Assembly (NCBI RefSeq): GCF_003853415.1
Contig: NZ_QTPP01000035.1
Location: 19,913 to 83,912 of the forward strand
Reading direction: 5' to 3'
Length of the DNA: 64,000 bases
Source of the DNA: Burkholderia sp. Bp9142
GTDB taxonomy: Bacteria; Pseudomonadota; Gammaproteobacteria; Burkholderiales; Burkholderiaceae
The translations under genes were made by a program, and so were the position numbers. Positions within the stretch are counted from its first letter, which is position 1; each line of letters starts with the position of its first letter. The notes beneath the pieces are model-generated. The model was not told the DNA's origin. It made no database searches and was given only the letters and a program-made list of their open reading frames with translations. Positions 27,688 through 36,440 of this stretch are shown in pieces.

Positions 27688-28539
27688 CTAACTCGCCGGC
27701 TTGCCGTCCGCCGCGTCCTGCGCGGCGAGTTCGTCCAGCTCCGCCTGCTCGAATCCCGCGGTGCGACGCGCGTCGAAATTGAACGGCCCGCGCAGCCGCG
27801 GCGCATGGTACTGCTCGGCGAGTTCGCGGTAGGTAGGCACCGGATCGCGGCCGGCCTCGTCGCACAGGTGCCGGAACCAGCGATTCCCGATTGCGACATG
27901 GCCGATCTCGTCGCGCAGGATCACGTCGAGGATCGCCGCGGATGCGTCGTCGCCCGCCTGCACGAGCCGTGCGCGGATCGGCGGCGACGCGTCGAGCCCG
28001 CGCGCCTCGAGCGTACGCGGCACGAGCGCCATCCGCGCGAGCACGTCGGCCTTGGTCCGCTCGCACATCTCCCACAGCCCGTTATGCGCGGGGAAATCGC
28101 CGTACGCATGCCCGAACCCGGCCAGCCGGTCGGACAGCAGCGCAAAGTGACAGGCCTCCTCGGCCGCGACCTTCAGCCAGTCCGCATAGAACGCGTCCGG
28201 CATCCCGGCGAAGCGCCACACGGCGTCGAGCGCGAGGTTGATCGCATTGAATTCGATATGCGCGAGCGCGTGCAGCAGCACCGCGCGCCCCGCGGGCGAG
28301 CGCATGCTGCGGCGCTCGAGCTGGCGCGGCTCGACGAGCGGCGGGCGCGCCGGACGGCCGGGCAGGTCGGCCGGCTCGCCCAGGTCGAGCGCCGGCGCGA
28401 TCGCGGCCTGCCCGGCCAGCAGCGCGTCGTACAACGCGCGGACCCGCGCGGCCTTGGCGGCCGGCTCGGACATCCGCAGCGCGTCGAGCGCCGCGCGGCG
28501 CACGCAGCGCGGCGCAGCGGTGAAAGAAGAAGGCTCCAT
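27688..28539 (-). CDS. Ferritin-like DUF455 protein
   Basis: A 283-aa protein of the DUF455 ferritin-like family. Di-iron-type helices are visible: HIEFNAINLALD, EEACHFALL and DEIGHVAIGNRWF each carry Glu/His ligands in ferritin-like spacing. Some relatives are annotated as rubrerythrin-like or tRNA-hydroxylase-like, but no function is established here. The ATG at 28539 (MEPSSFTAAPRCVRRAALDAL) has a family-like N-terminus. It is divergent from the carbonic anhydrase gene. Confidence 0.85.
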   Translation of the reverse strand: MEPSSFTAAPRCVRRAALDALRMSEPAAKAARVRALYDALLAGQAAIAPALDLGEPADLPGRPARPPLVEPRQLERRSMRSPAGRAVLLHALAHIEFNAINLALDAVWRFAGMPDAFYADWLKVAAEEACHFALLSDRLAGFGHAYGDFPAHNGLWEMCERTKADVLARMALVPRTLEARGLDASPPIRARLVQAGDDASAAILDVILRDEIGHVAIGNRWFRHLCDEAGRDPVPTYRELAEQYHAPRLRGPFNFDARRTAGFEQAELDELAAQDAADGKPAS

Positions 28540-28597
28540 GCTCGTCAAACGGGGGCACCGTCCGCGCGCATCGCGGGAGCGCATGCGCGTGACGGTT

Positions 28598-28603
28598 TAC
28601 AAT
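28598..28603 (+). promoter_or_regulatory. Candidate -10 of the carbonic anhydrase-hslO unit
   Basis: TACAAT lies 87 bp upstream of the GTG start, in the divergent region with the DUF455 gene. No clear -35 is seen. Confidence 0.35.
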
Positions 28604-28689
28604 AAGTGTTTGTGCCGCGACGCAATGCGCACGGCACGCCAGACGCGCCATTCTACCGGCGCCCATCATCGAAGAGACCAGGAGACTCC

Positions 28690-29214
28690 GTGACGATCTA
28701 CAAACTGGGCGAGACGGCCCCGACGATCCACGAAAGCGTATTCGTCGCCGATACGGCGGCCATCATCGGCAAGGTCGTGCTCGAGGAAAACGCGAGCGTA
28801 TGGTTCGGCGCGACGATCCGCGGCGACAACGAGACGATCACGGTCGGCACCGGCAGCAATGTCCAGGAAGGCGCGGTCCTGCACACGGACCCCGGCTTTC
28901 CCCTGACGATTGCCGAAAACGTGACGATCGGGCACCAGGCGATGCTGCACGGATGCACGATCGGCGAAGGGTCGCTGATCGGGATTCAGGCGGTGGTCTT
29001 GAATGGCGCGGTCATCGGCCGCAACTGTCTGGTTGGTGCCGGCGCGGTCGTGACGGAAGGCAAGACGTTCCCGGACAACTCGCTGATTGTCGGCGCCCCG
29101 GCGAAAGTCGTGCGCGAGCTGTCGGCAGACGACATCGCGCGGCTGCGCGCAAATGCGAAGACGTACGTCGAGCGGCGTGCGCATTTCAAGGAGCAACTCG
29201 TGCGGATCGGGTGA
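28690..29214 (+). CDS. Gamma-class carbonic anhydrase family protein
   Basis: A 174-aa left-handed beta-helix protein of the gamma-carbonic anhydrase/YrdA family. Hexapeptide repeats run from about residue 17 to 140, and metal-ligand histidines are at 65 (AVLHTD), 82 and 87 (IGHQAMLHGC). The GTG start at 28690 yields the family N-terminus TIYKLGETAPTIHES and has GGAGA upstream; an upstream ATG is not family-like. hslO follows after 25 bp, so the two are likely co-transcribed. Real anhydrase activity is unproven for many members. Confidence 0.9.
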   Translation: MTIYKLGETAPTIHESVFVADTAAIIGKVVLEENASVWFGATIRGDNETITVGTGSNVQEGAVLHTDPGFPLTIAENVTIGHQAMLHGCTIGEGSLIGIQAVVLNGAVIGRNCLVGAGAVVTEGKTFPDNSLIVGAPAKVVRELSADDIARLRANAKTYVERRAHFKEQLVRIG

Positions 29215-29239
29215 TTCGCGCGGATTTCAAGGAAGAAGA

Positions 29240-30190
29240 GTGAGCGACCAGTTACAGAAATTCATGTTCAATTCGGCACCCGTGCGCGGCGAGATCGTGT
29301 CGCTGCGCAACACGTGGCAAGAGGTGCTTTCCCGCCGTGACTACCCTGCCCCGGTGCGCACGGTGCTCGGCGAGATGATGGCCGCGTGTGCGCTGCTGTC
29401 CGCGAACCTGAAATTTCACGGCACCCTGATCATGCAGATCTTCGGCGACGGGCCGGTCCAGATGCTGGTCGTCCAGTGCGGCTCGGACCTGTCGATGCGG
29501 GCCACGGCCAAGTTCGCCGGCGACGCGGCGCAGACGATCGGCGACGACACCAGCTTCGCGTCGCTCGTCAACGCGAGCGGCCACGGCCGTTGCGTGATCA
29601 CGCTCGACCCGGCCGAGAAACTGCCGGGCCAGCAGCCGTACCAGGGCATCGTGCCGCTGAACGGCGTCGACGGTCCGCTCGAATCGGTGTCGCAGATGCT
29701 CGAACAGTACATGCACCATTCGGAGCAGCTCGACACGCGGCTGTGGCTCGCGGCCGATCGCGACCGCGCGGTCGGCATGCTGCTGCAGAAGCTTCCAGGC
29801 GACGGCGGCATCGTGCCGCGCAACGCCGAGACGGACGCCGACACGTGGGAGCGCGTCTGCACGCTCGGCGGCACGCTGTCCGCGAAGGAACTGCTCGAGG
29901 TCGAACCGGAAGTCGTGTTCCGCCGGCTCTTCTGGCAGGAAAACGTGCAGCACTTCGAACCGGCCGGCACGCGCTTCCAGTGCTCGTGCTCGCGCGAGAA
30001 GGTCGGCGCGATGCTGCGCATGCTCGGCCGCGAAGAAGTCGACAGCGTGATCGTCGAGCGCGGTCACGTCGAGATCCACTGCGAATTCTGCAACCAGCGC
30101 TACGAATTCGATCCCGTCGACGTCGCGCAGCTGTTCGCCGCGCCGGGACTCGCGACCGGCATCACGCCCGCGACCGACCAGCGTCACTGA
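29240..30190 (+). CDS. hslO: Redox-regulated chaperone Hsp33
   Basis: Holdase chaperone activated by oxidation. The C-terminal redox switch has C248/C250 (CSCSREKV) and C281/C284 (CEFCNQ), the zinc-binding set. The N-terminal domain begins SDQLQKFMFNSAPVRGEIV. The start is GTG at 29240, with GGAAGAAG immediately upstream; the frame is open further upstream but overlaps the previous gene. The length is 316 aa. Confidence 0.95.
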   Translation: MSDQLQKFMFNSAPVRGEIVSLRNTWQEVLSRRDYPAPVRTVLGEMMAACALLSANLKFHGTLIMQIFGDGPVQMLVVQCGSDLSMRATAKFAGDAAQTIGDDTSFASLVNASGHGRCVITLDPAEKLPGQQPYQGIVPLNGVDGPLESVSQMLEQYMHHSEQLDTRLWLAADRDRAVGMLLQKLPGDGGIVPRNAETDADTWERVCTLGGTLSAKELLEVEPEVVFRRLFWQENVQHFEPAGTRFQCSCSREKVGAMLRMLGREEVDSVIVERGHVEIHCEFCNQRYEFDPVDVAQLFAAPGLATGITPATDQRH

Positions 30191-30324
30191 GCCGCGCGCC
30201 CGTGCCCGCGACGCGGGCGCGGGCGCATAATGACGCACGAGCGTCGCACGCACGGCTCAGGCGCCGCAGGCCCGGCCTTCGGCGCAAGCCGCTTTCCGCT
30301 GTCGGCGCGCTGCTGGAGAAACAC

Positions 30325-30678
30325 ATGAATCGCCCGTTCCGCACCTTCGTCCTGACCGGCGTCGCCGCCGGCACGCTGGCCCTCGCCGGCTGCGCGGTGC
30401 AGCCGCCTTCGTCGACGATCCTGAGCCGCCTGCCCGAACCGGGCGCATCGGGCGGCCAGCCGCCAGCGCTGTCGAGCGCGGAGCGCAAACGCTACGACGA
30501 GATCGACCGGCAGGTGCTGCGCGAGCAGAACAACGCGATGGCGGCCGAGGCCGCCGCGCGCGCCTGGGCGTATTACGCGCCGCCGCCCGTGACCGTCTAC
30601 GGCGGCTATTACAGCGGCGGTTGGGGAAACCGGTGGGGCACCGGCATCGGCTATGGCTACCCGGGCTGGTGGTGGTAA
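30325..30678 (+). CDS. Small putative lipoprotein with Gly/Tyr/Trp-rich tail
   Basis: A 117-aa protein with a lipoprotein signal (MNRPFRTFVLTGVAAGTLALAGC, Cys at 23). A linker follows, then a helical charged segment (SAERKRYDEIDRQVLREQNN), and the C-terminus is aromatic and glycine-rich, ending in three tryptophans (GYPGWWW). ATG is preceded by GGAGAAACAC. It lies alone between hslO and a minus-strand terminator. I do not recognise a functional family; such proteins are usually annotated as hypothetical lipoproteins. Confidence 0.75.
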   Translation: MNRPFRTFVLTGVAAGTLALAGCAVQPPSSTILSRLPEPGASGGQPPALSSAERKRYDEIDRQVLREQNNAMAAEAAARAWAYYAPPPVTVYGGYYSGGWGNRWGTGIGYGYPGWWW

Positions 30679-30720
30679 TGCTTCACCGCGCCGATCGAGT
30701 CGATTGAAAACCGGCAGGAA

Positions 30721-30750
30721 ATAAAAAAGCGCGGCATTTCCCGCGCTTGT
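30721..30750 (-). terminator. Intrinsic terminator of the pyrG-kdsA-eno-ftsB unit
   Basis: Read on the minus strand, the hairpin has 8-bp arms AAGCGCGG / CCGCGCTT and a 6-nt loop, followed by TTTTTTATTT. It lies 23 bp after the ftsB stop. In the plus direction the tail is TTGTTC, so it may also slow transcription from the small lipoprotein gene. Confidence 0.88.
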
Positions 30751-30772
30751 TCAATGATTCGGACTACCGCGC

Positions 30773-31201
30773 TCAGTGATGCGCGGCCTTGCCCTTCTCG
30801 CCGCCGTGATGCCGTGACGGCTTCGCGATCGACTGCGGGTTCGGCACGACACGTACGGGCGCCGCAGACACGGCACCGCGCGTCGACGTCGTGTTCGAAG
30901 GCGCGTTGTTCAACGGCACGGCCGGCGCATTCGGCGACACGAACTGCACGAATACTTCGCCGTCCTTCACCATGCCCATCTCGTAGCGCGCACGCTCCTC
31001 GATGGCCGCGGTGCCGCCTTGCAAATCCTGCACTTCGCCCGCGATCCGCTCATTGCGCAGCTTCTCGTCCGCATTCTTCTGCAACTGGTCGCCGAGTTGC
31101 TGACGCAATTCGTGCACCCGCAACCAGCCGCCGTGTCCCCACCATAGGGGGTACTGAATGAGCGCCAGCAAGGCAATCAGGACGACAGTGACAAGCCGCA
31201 T
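30773..31201 (-). CDS. ftsB: Cell division protein FtsB
   Basis: Bitopic inner-membrane protein of the FtsQLB divisome complex. One N-terminal membrane segment (LVTVVLIALLALIQYPLWW) is followed by a periplasmic coiled coil (LRQQLGDQLQKNADEKLRNERI) and the family motif ERARYEMGMVKDGEVF. The ATG at 31201 is used; a start 45 bp upstream is unlikely. At 142 aa it is longer than E. coli FtsB (103), with a Pro/Ser/Thr-rich tail. It follows eno, the usual position. Confidence 0.93.
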   Translation of the reverse strand: MRLVTVVLIALLALIQYPLWWGHGGWLRVHELRQQLGDQLQKNADEKLRNERIAGEVQDLQGGTAAIEERARYEMGMVKDGEVFVQFVSPNAPAVPLNNAPSNTTSTRGAVSAAPVRVVPNPQSIAKPSRHHGGEKGKAAHH

Positions 31202-31283
31202 GTAGAAGACGCAGATATAAGAAGCGCCGCTCCGCGCGACATGCACAGAGCGGCGTCGAGATGACGAACCCGATAGTAGCGCG

Positions 31284-32567
31284 TTAGCGCAGGTTATAGA
31301 AAGCCGATTTGCCCGGGTAGCTCGCGATATCGCCGAGATCTTCCTCGATGCGCAGCAGCTGGTTGTACTTCGAGATGCGGTCGCTGCGCGACAGCGAACC
31401 CGTCTTGATCTGACCGGCGTTCAGGCCGACCGCGATGTCCGCGATCGTCGAATCTTCCGTTTCGCCCGAGCGATGCGAGATCACGGCCGTGTAGCCCGCG
31501 CGCTTCGCCATTTCGATTGCCGCGAACGTTTCGGTCAGCGTACCGATCTGGTTGATCTTGATGAGGATCGAGTTCGCGATGCCCTTCTCGATGCCTTCCT
31601 TCAGGATGCGCGTGTTCGTGACGAACAGGTCGTCGCCGACGAGCTGCACCTTCTTGCCGAGGCGCTCGGTCAGCAGCTTCCAGCCTTCCCAGTCGCCTTC
31701 GTGCATGCCGTCCTCGATCGACACGATCGGGAATTTGTCGGCGAGCGTCGCGAGGTAGTCGGTGAATTCGGCCGACGACAGTTGCAGACCTTCGCCCGCG
31801 AGCTGGTACTTGCCGTCGTGGTAGAACTCGGATGCCGCGCAGTCGAGCGCGAGCAGCACGTCTTCGCCCGCACGGTACCCGGCCTTCTCGATCGCCTGCA
31901 GGATCGTCGACAGGCACTCGTCGTTGCTGCCGAAGTTCGGTGCGAAACCGCCTTCGTCGCCGACTGCCGTGCTCATGCCGCGGTCGCTCAGGATCTTCTT
32001 CAGCGCGTGGAACACTTCCGCGCCGCAACGCAGAGCTTCACGGAACGTCGGCTGGCTGACCGGGACGATCATGAATTCCTGGATGTCGAGGCTGTTGTTC
32101 GCGTGCGCGCCGCCGTTGACGATGTTCATCATCGGGACCGGCAGCTGCATCGCGCCCGAGCCGCCGAAGTAGCGGTACAACGGCAGACCGGCTTCTTCAG
32201 CGGCTGCCTTCGCGACGGCCATCGACACGGCCAGCATCGCGTTCGCGCCGAGGCGCGACTTGTTGTCGGTGCCGTCCAGCTCGAGCAGCGTCTTGTCGAG
32301 GAACGCCTGTTCCGACGCGTCGAGGCCCATGATGGCTTCGGAGATTTCGGTGTTGATGTGCTCGACGGCCTTCAGCACGCCCTTGCCGTTGTAGCGGCCG
32401 GTTTCGCCGTCGCGCAGTTCGATCGCTTCACGCGAGCCGGTGGACGCGCCCGACGGCACCGCCGCGCGGCCCATCGTGCCCGATTCGAGCAGCACGTCGC
32501 ATTCGACGGTGGGGTTGCCGCGCGAATCCAGAATCTCGCGGCCGATGATATCTACGATTGCACTCAT
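31284..32567 (-). CDS. eno: Enolase
   Basis: Glycolytic enzyme interconverting 2-phosphoglycerate and phosphoenolpyruvate, also an RNA degradosome partner in some bacteria. The 427-aa length is usual. It starts MSAIVDIIGREILDSRGNP. Metal and active-site segments SIEDGMHEGDWEGW and LVGDDLFVTN are present, as is the signature ILIKINQIGTLTET and SHRSGETED. In the pyrG-kdsA-eno-ftsB run. Confidence 0.98.
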   Translation of the reverse strand: MSAIVDIIGREILDSRGNPTVECDVLLESGTMGRAAVPSGASTGSREAIELRDGETGRYNGKGVLKAVEHINTEISEAIMGLDASEQAFLDKTLLELDGTDNKSRLGANAMLAVSMAVAKAAAEEAGLPLYRYFGGSGAMQLPVPMMNIVNGGAHANNSLDIQEFMIVPVSQPTFREALRCGAEVFHALKKILSDRGMSTAVGDEGGFAPNFGSNDECLSTILQAIEKAGYRAGEDVLLALDCAASEFYHDGKYQLAGEGLQLSSAEFTDYLATLADKFPIVSIEDGMHEGDWEGWKLLTERLGKKVQLVGDDLFVTNTRILKEGIEKGIANSILIKINQIGTLTETFAAIEMAKRAGYTAVISHRSGETEDSTIADIAVGLNAGQIKTGSLSRSDRISKYNQLLRIEEDLGDIASYPGKSAFYNLR

Positions 32568-32673
32568 GGGTTTCCTCTGAGAATGACGATGGATTCTTCA
32601 AACTGCGACGGCACGCGTGCCGACACTGCTTTCGCTACAGACGCGCGAAGCCGCCGCAAGGTTCATTCGATCT

Positions 32674-33524
32674 TTAGTTGAAATCGTTTTCCAGGAACGG
32701 ATTGCGCTTCACCGCCTGATCGAGCGTGACGAGGGTCTCCAGCAGCGCGCTCATCCGGTTCAGCGGCACCGCGTTCGGGCCGTCCGACTTCGCTTCGGCC
32801 GGATTCGGGTGCGTTTCCATGAACAGGCCCGCGACGCCCGTCGCGACCGCGGCACGTGCGAGCACCGGCACGAATTCGCGCTGGCCGCCCGAGCTCGTGC
32901 CCTGCCCGCCCGGCAGCTGCACCGAGTGGGTCGCGTCGAACACGACCGGCGCGCTCGTCTCGCGCATGATCGCGAGCGAACGCATGTCGGACACGAGGTT
33001 GTTGTAGCCGAACGAGACACCGCGCTCGCACGCCATGAAGCGGTCTTCCGACAGACCGGCTTCACGCGCCGCGTCGCGCGCCTTGTCGATCACGTTCTTC
33101 ATGTCGTGCGGCGCGAGGAACTGGCCCTTCTTGATGTTGACGGGCTTGCCCGAGCGTGCGCACGCCTGGATGAAGTCGGTCTGGCGGCACAGGAACGCGG
33201 GCGTCTGCAGCACGTCGACGACCGACGCGACCTGCTCGATCTCTTCGATCGAATGCACGTCGGTCAGCACCGGCAGGCCGAGCTGGCGCTTCACCTCGCC
33301 GAGGATCCGCAGGCCCTCGTCCATTCCGAGGCCGCGAAACGACTTGCCCGAGCTGCGATTCGCCTTGTCGTAGGACGACTTGTAGATGAACGGCACGTTC
33401 AGCTTCTCGCAGATCTCCTTCAGGCGGCCTGCCGTGTCGATCGTCATTTGCTCCGATTCGACGACGCAGGTACCCGCGATCAGGAAGAAAGGCTGGTCGA
33501 GACCGACCTCGAAATCGCACAGCT

Positions 33525-33528
<4 letters not shown>
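32674..33528 (-). CDS. kdsA: 3-deoxy-D-manno-octulosonate 8-phosphate synthase
   Basis: Condenses PEP with arabinose 5-phosphate to make KDO-8-P for LPS inner core. The N-terminus MKLCDFEVGLDQPFFLIAGTCVVES and the motifs YKSSYDKANRSSGKSFRGLG and FDATHSVQLPGG are diagnostic. The length of 284 aa is normal. Its ATG overlaps the pyrG stop codon (ATGA), indicating translational coupling; frames open upstream belong to pyrG. Confidence 0.97.
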
Positions 33529-35183
<1,655 letters not shown>

Positions 35184-35365
35184 CGCTGGATGCTCGCGGG
35201 AAAAACGGATTATACCGTAAAGCCCGCCCTTCTCTCAGCAATCGACGCGATGATCCCGCCCTTTCGCGCTGCGCCGCGCCAGCCGTGCGCGCCCGGGGCA
35301 AACCGGCGGGCCGGTCGGTGCAACCGCGCATGCGGGACGCGGTGCGCCGGACGATGCATCAGGCG

Positions 35366-36211
35366 TCAGGCGCGCCTCGCGAGCGCCACGCCGTCATGCG
35401 GCACGCCGCCATCCGCCGCCTTCAGCGAATTCAGCATCCGCTGCAATGCGCGGGCCGTCTCGATCGGCCGCTCCATCGGGAACAGGTGGCTGCCCTCGAG
35501 CCACTCGATGCGCCCGCGCGCCGCGCGGCGCGTCGCATCGAGTCCGACCTGCCGCACTTCGCGCGAGCGCGTGCCGGCAAGAAAACCGAGCGGCACCGGC
35601 GCGCCGTGCGCGAGCCGCGGGCCGAGCGTGTGCGGCAACGTCCGGTAGATCAGGTATTCGACCTGCCGGTCGAAGGCGAGCGCGCGTTCGCCGTCGGCGC
35701 CCGCCTGCGGAATGCCGTAGTCGATGTAGTCGGACAGCATCCGCTCGTCCCAGCGGGCGAACGCGGGTTTCTCGTGAAAGTGCCGCCAGGCTTCGTCGCG
35801 GCTCACCCAGCGCGTGCGCCGGTTGCGCGTCGCGGCCGCCGGCGACAGCCGTTCGTCGAGTCCGGCCCACTGGCTTGCGCGCAATGCGCCGGCGCGCCAT
35901 CCGGCGATGATCGGCGAATCGATCATCACCACGCCGCGCACCCATTGCGGTTTTTTCAGCGCGGCCATCAGCGACAGGTAGCCGCCGAGCGAATGGCCGA
36001 CGAGCCAGACCGGGCGCTCGTAGCGGCCGCCGATGTCGTCGAGCAGTTGCTCGACGAGATGCGGCCAGTCGCGCGTCACCGGGTAGCGGCGATCGTGACC
36101 GATGCGCTCGATGTAGCGCAGCTCGTAGTCGTCTGCCAGCTCGGCGAAGATCGTCCGGTACGTCGATGCCGGAAAACCGTTCGCATGCGAGAAGTGGAGG
36201 ATGTCCTTCAA
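35366..36211 (-). CDS. Alpha/beta hydrolase with TTG start
   Basis: A 281-aa alpha/beta-hydrolase-fold protein. The nucleophile elbow VGHSLGGYLS puts the serine at 74; the N-terminal motif FSHANGFPASTYRTIF is common in a conserved proteobacterial group. The catalytic His is probably in WLEGSHLFPMERP. Translation appears to start at TTG (36211), preceded by AAAGGAG ten bases upstream. The tandem hairpin repeats begin immediately upstream of this ribosome-binding site. Substrate unknown. Confidence 0.83.
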   Translation of the reverse strand: MKDILHFSHANGFPASTYRTIFAELADDYELRYIERIGHDRRYPVTRDWPHLVEQLLDDIGGRYERPVWLVGHSLGGYLSLMAALKKPQWVRGVVMIDSPIIAGWRAGALRASQWAGLDERLSPAAATRNRRTRWVSRDEAWRHFHEKPAFARWDERMLSDYIDYGIPQAGADGERALAFDRQVEYLIYRTLPHTLGPRLAHGAPVPLGFLAGTRSREVRQVGLDATRRAARGRIEWLEGSHLFPMERPIETARALQRMLNSLKAADGGVPHDGVALARRA

Positions 36212-36229
36212 ACGCCGATGTCTCCTTTG

Positions 36230-36420
36230 TCGACGGGAGTTAGTGCTTTAGCACTTACTCCCGTCCCATGCTTCGCGGTCGACCGGAGTTGGCGCTTTAG
36301 CGCTTACTCCGGTCCCATGCTTCGCGGTCGACCGGAGTTAGTGCTTTAGCACTTACCCCCGTCCCATGCTTCGCGGTCGACGGAAGTTGGCACTTCAGCG
36401 CCTACCCCGGTTCTTTTCTT
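36230..36420. repeat. Four 49-bp tandem repeats, each a hairpin
   Basis: Units begin at 36230, 36279, 36328 and 36377. The core is an inverted repeat (CGGGAGT..AGTGCT-TT-AGCACT..ACTCCCG in unit 1) followed by the conserved spacer CCATGCTTCGCGGTCGAC. Unit 2 keeps the stem despite two paired substitutions. Units 3 and especially 4 are decayed. They lie between comEC and the TTG-start hydrolase and fill most of the intergenic region. No T-run follows the hairpins, so they are not ordinary terminators. Confidence 0.9.
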
Positions 36421-36440
36421 GGCGCGCGCCCTCACGCCGA

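Noticed and set aside
36230..36420. CRISPR array
   Set aside because: The repeats are contiguous, diverged and self-complementary with no unique spacers, and no cas genes are nearby.
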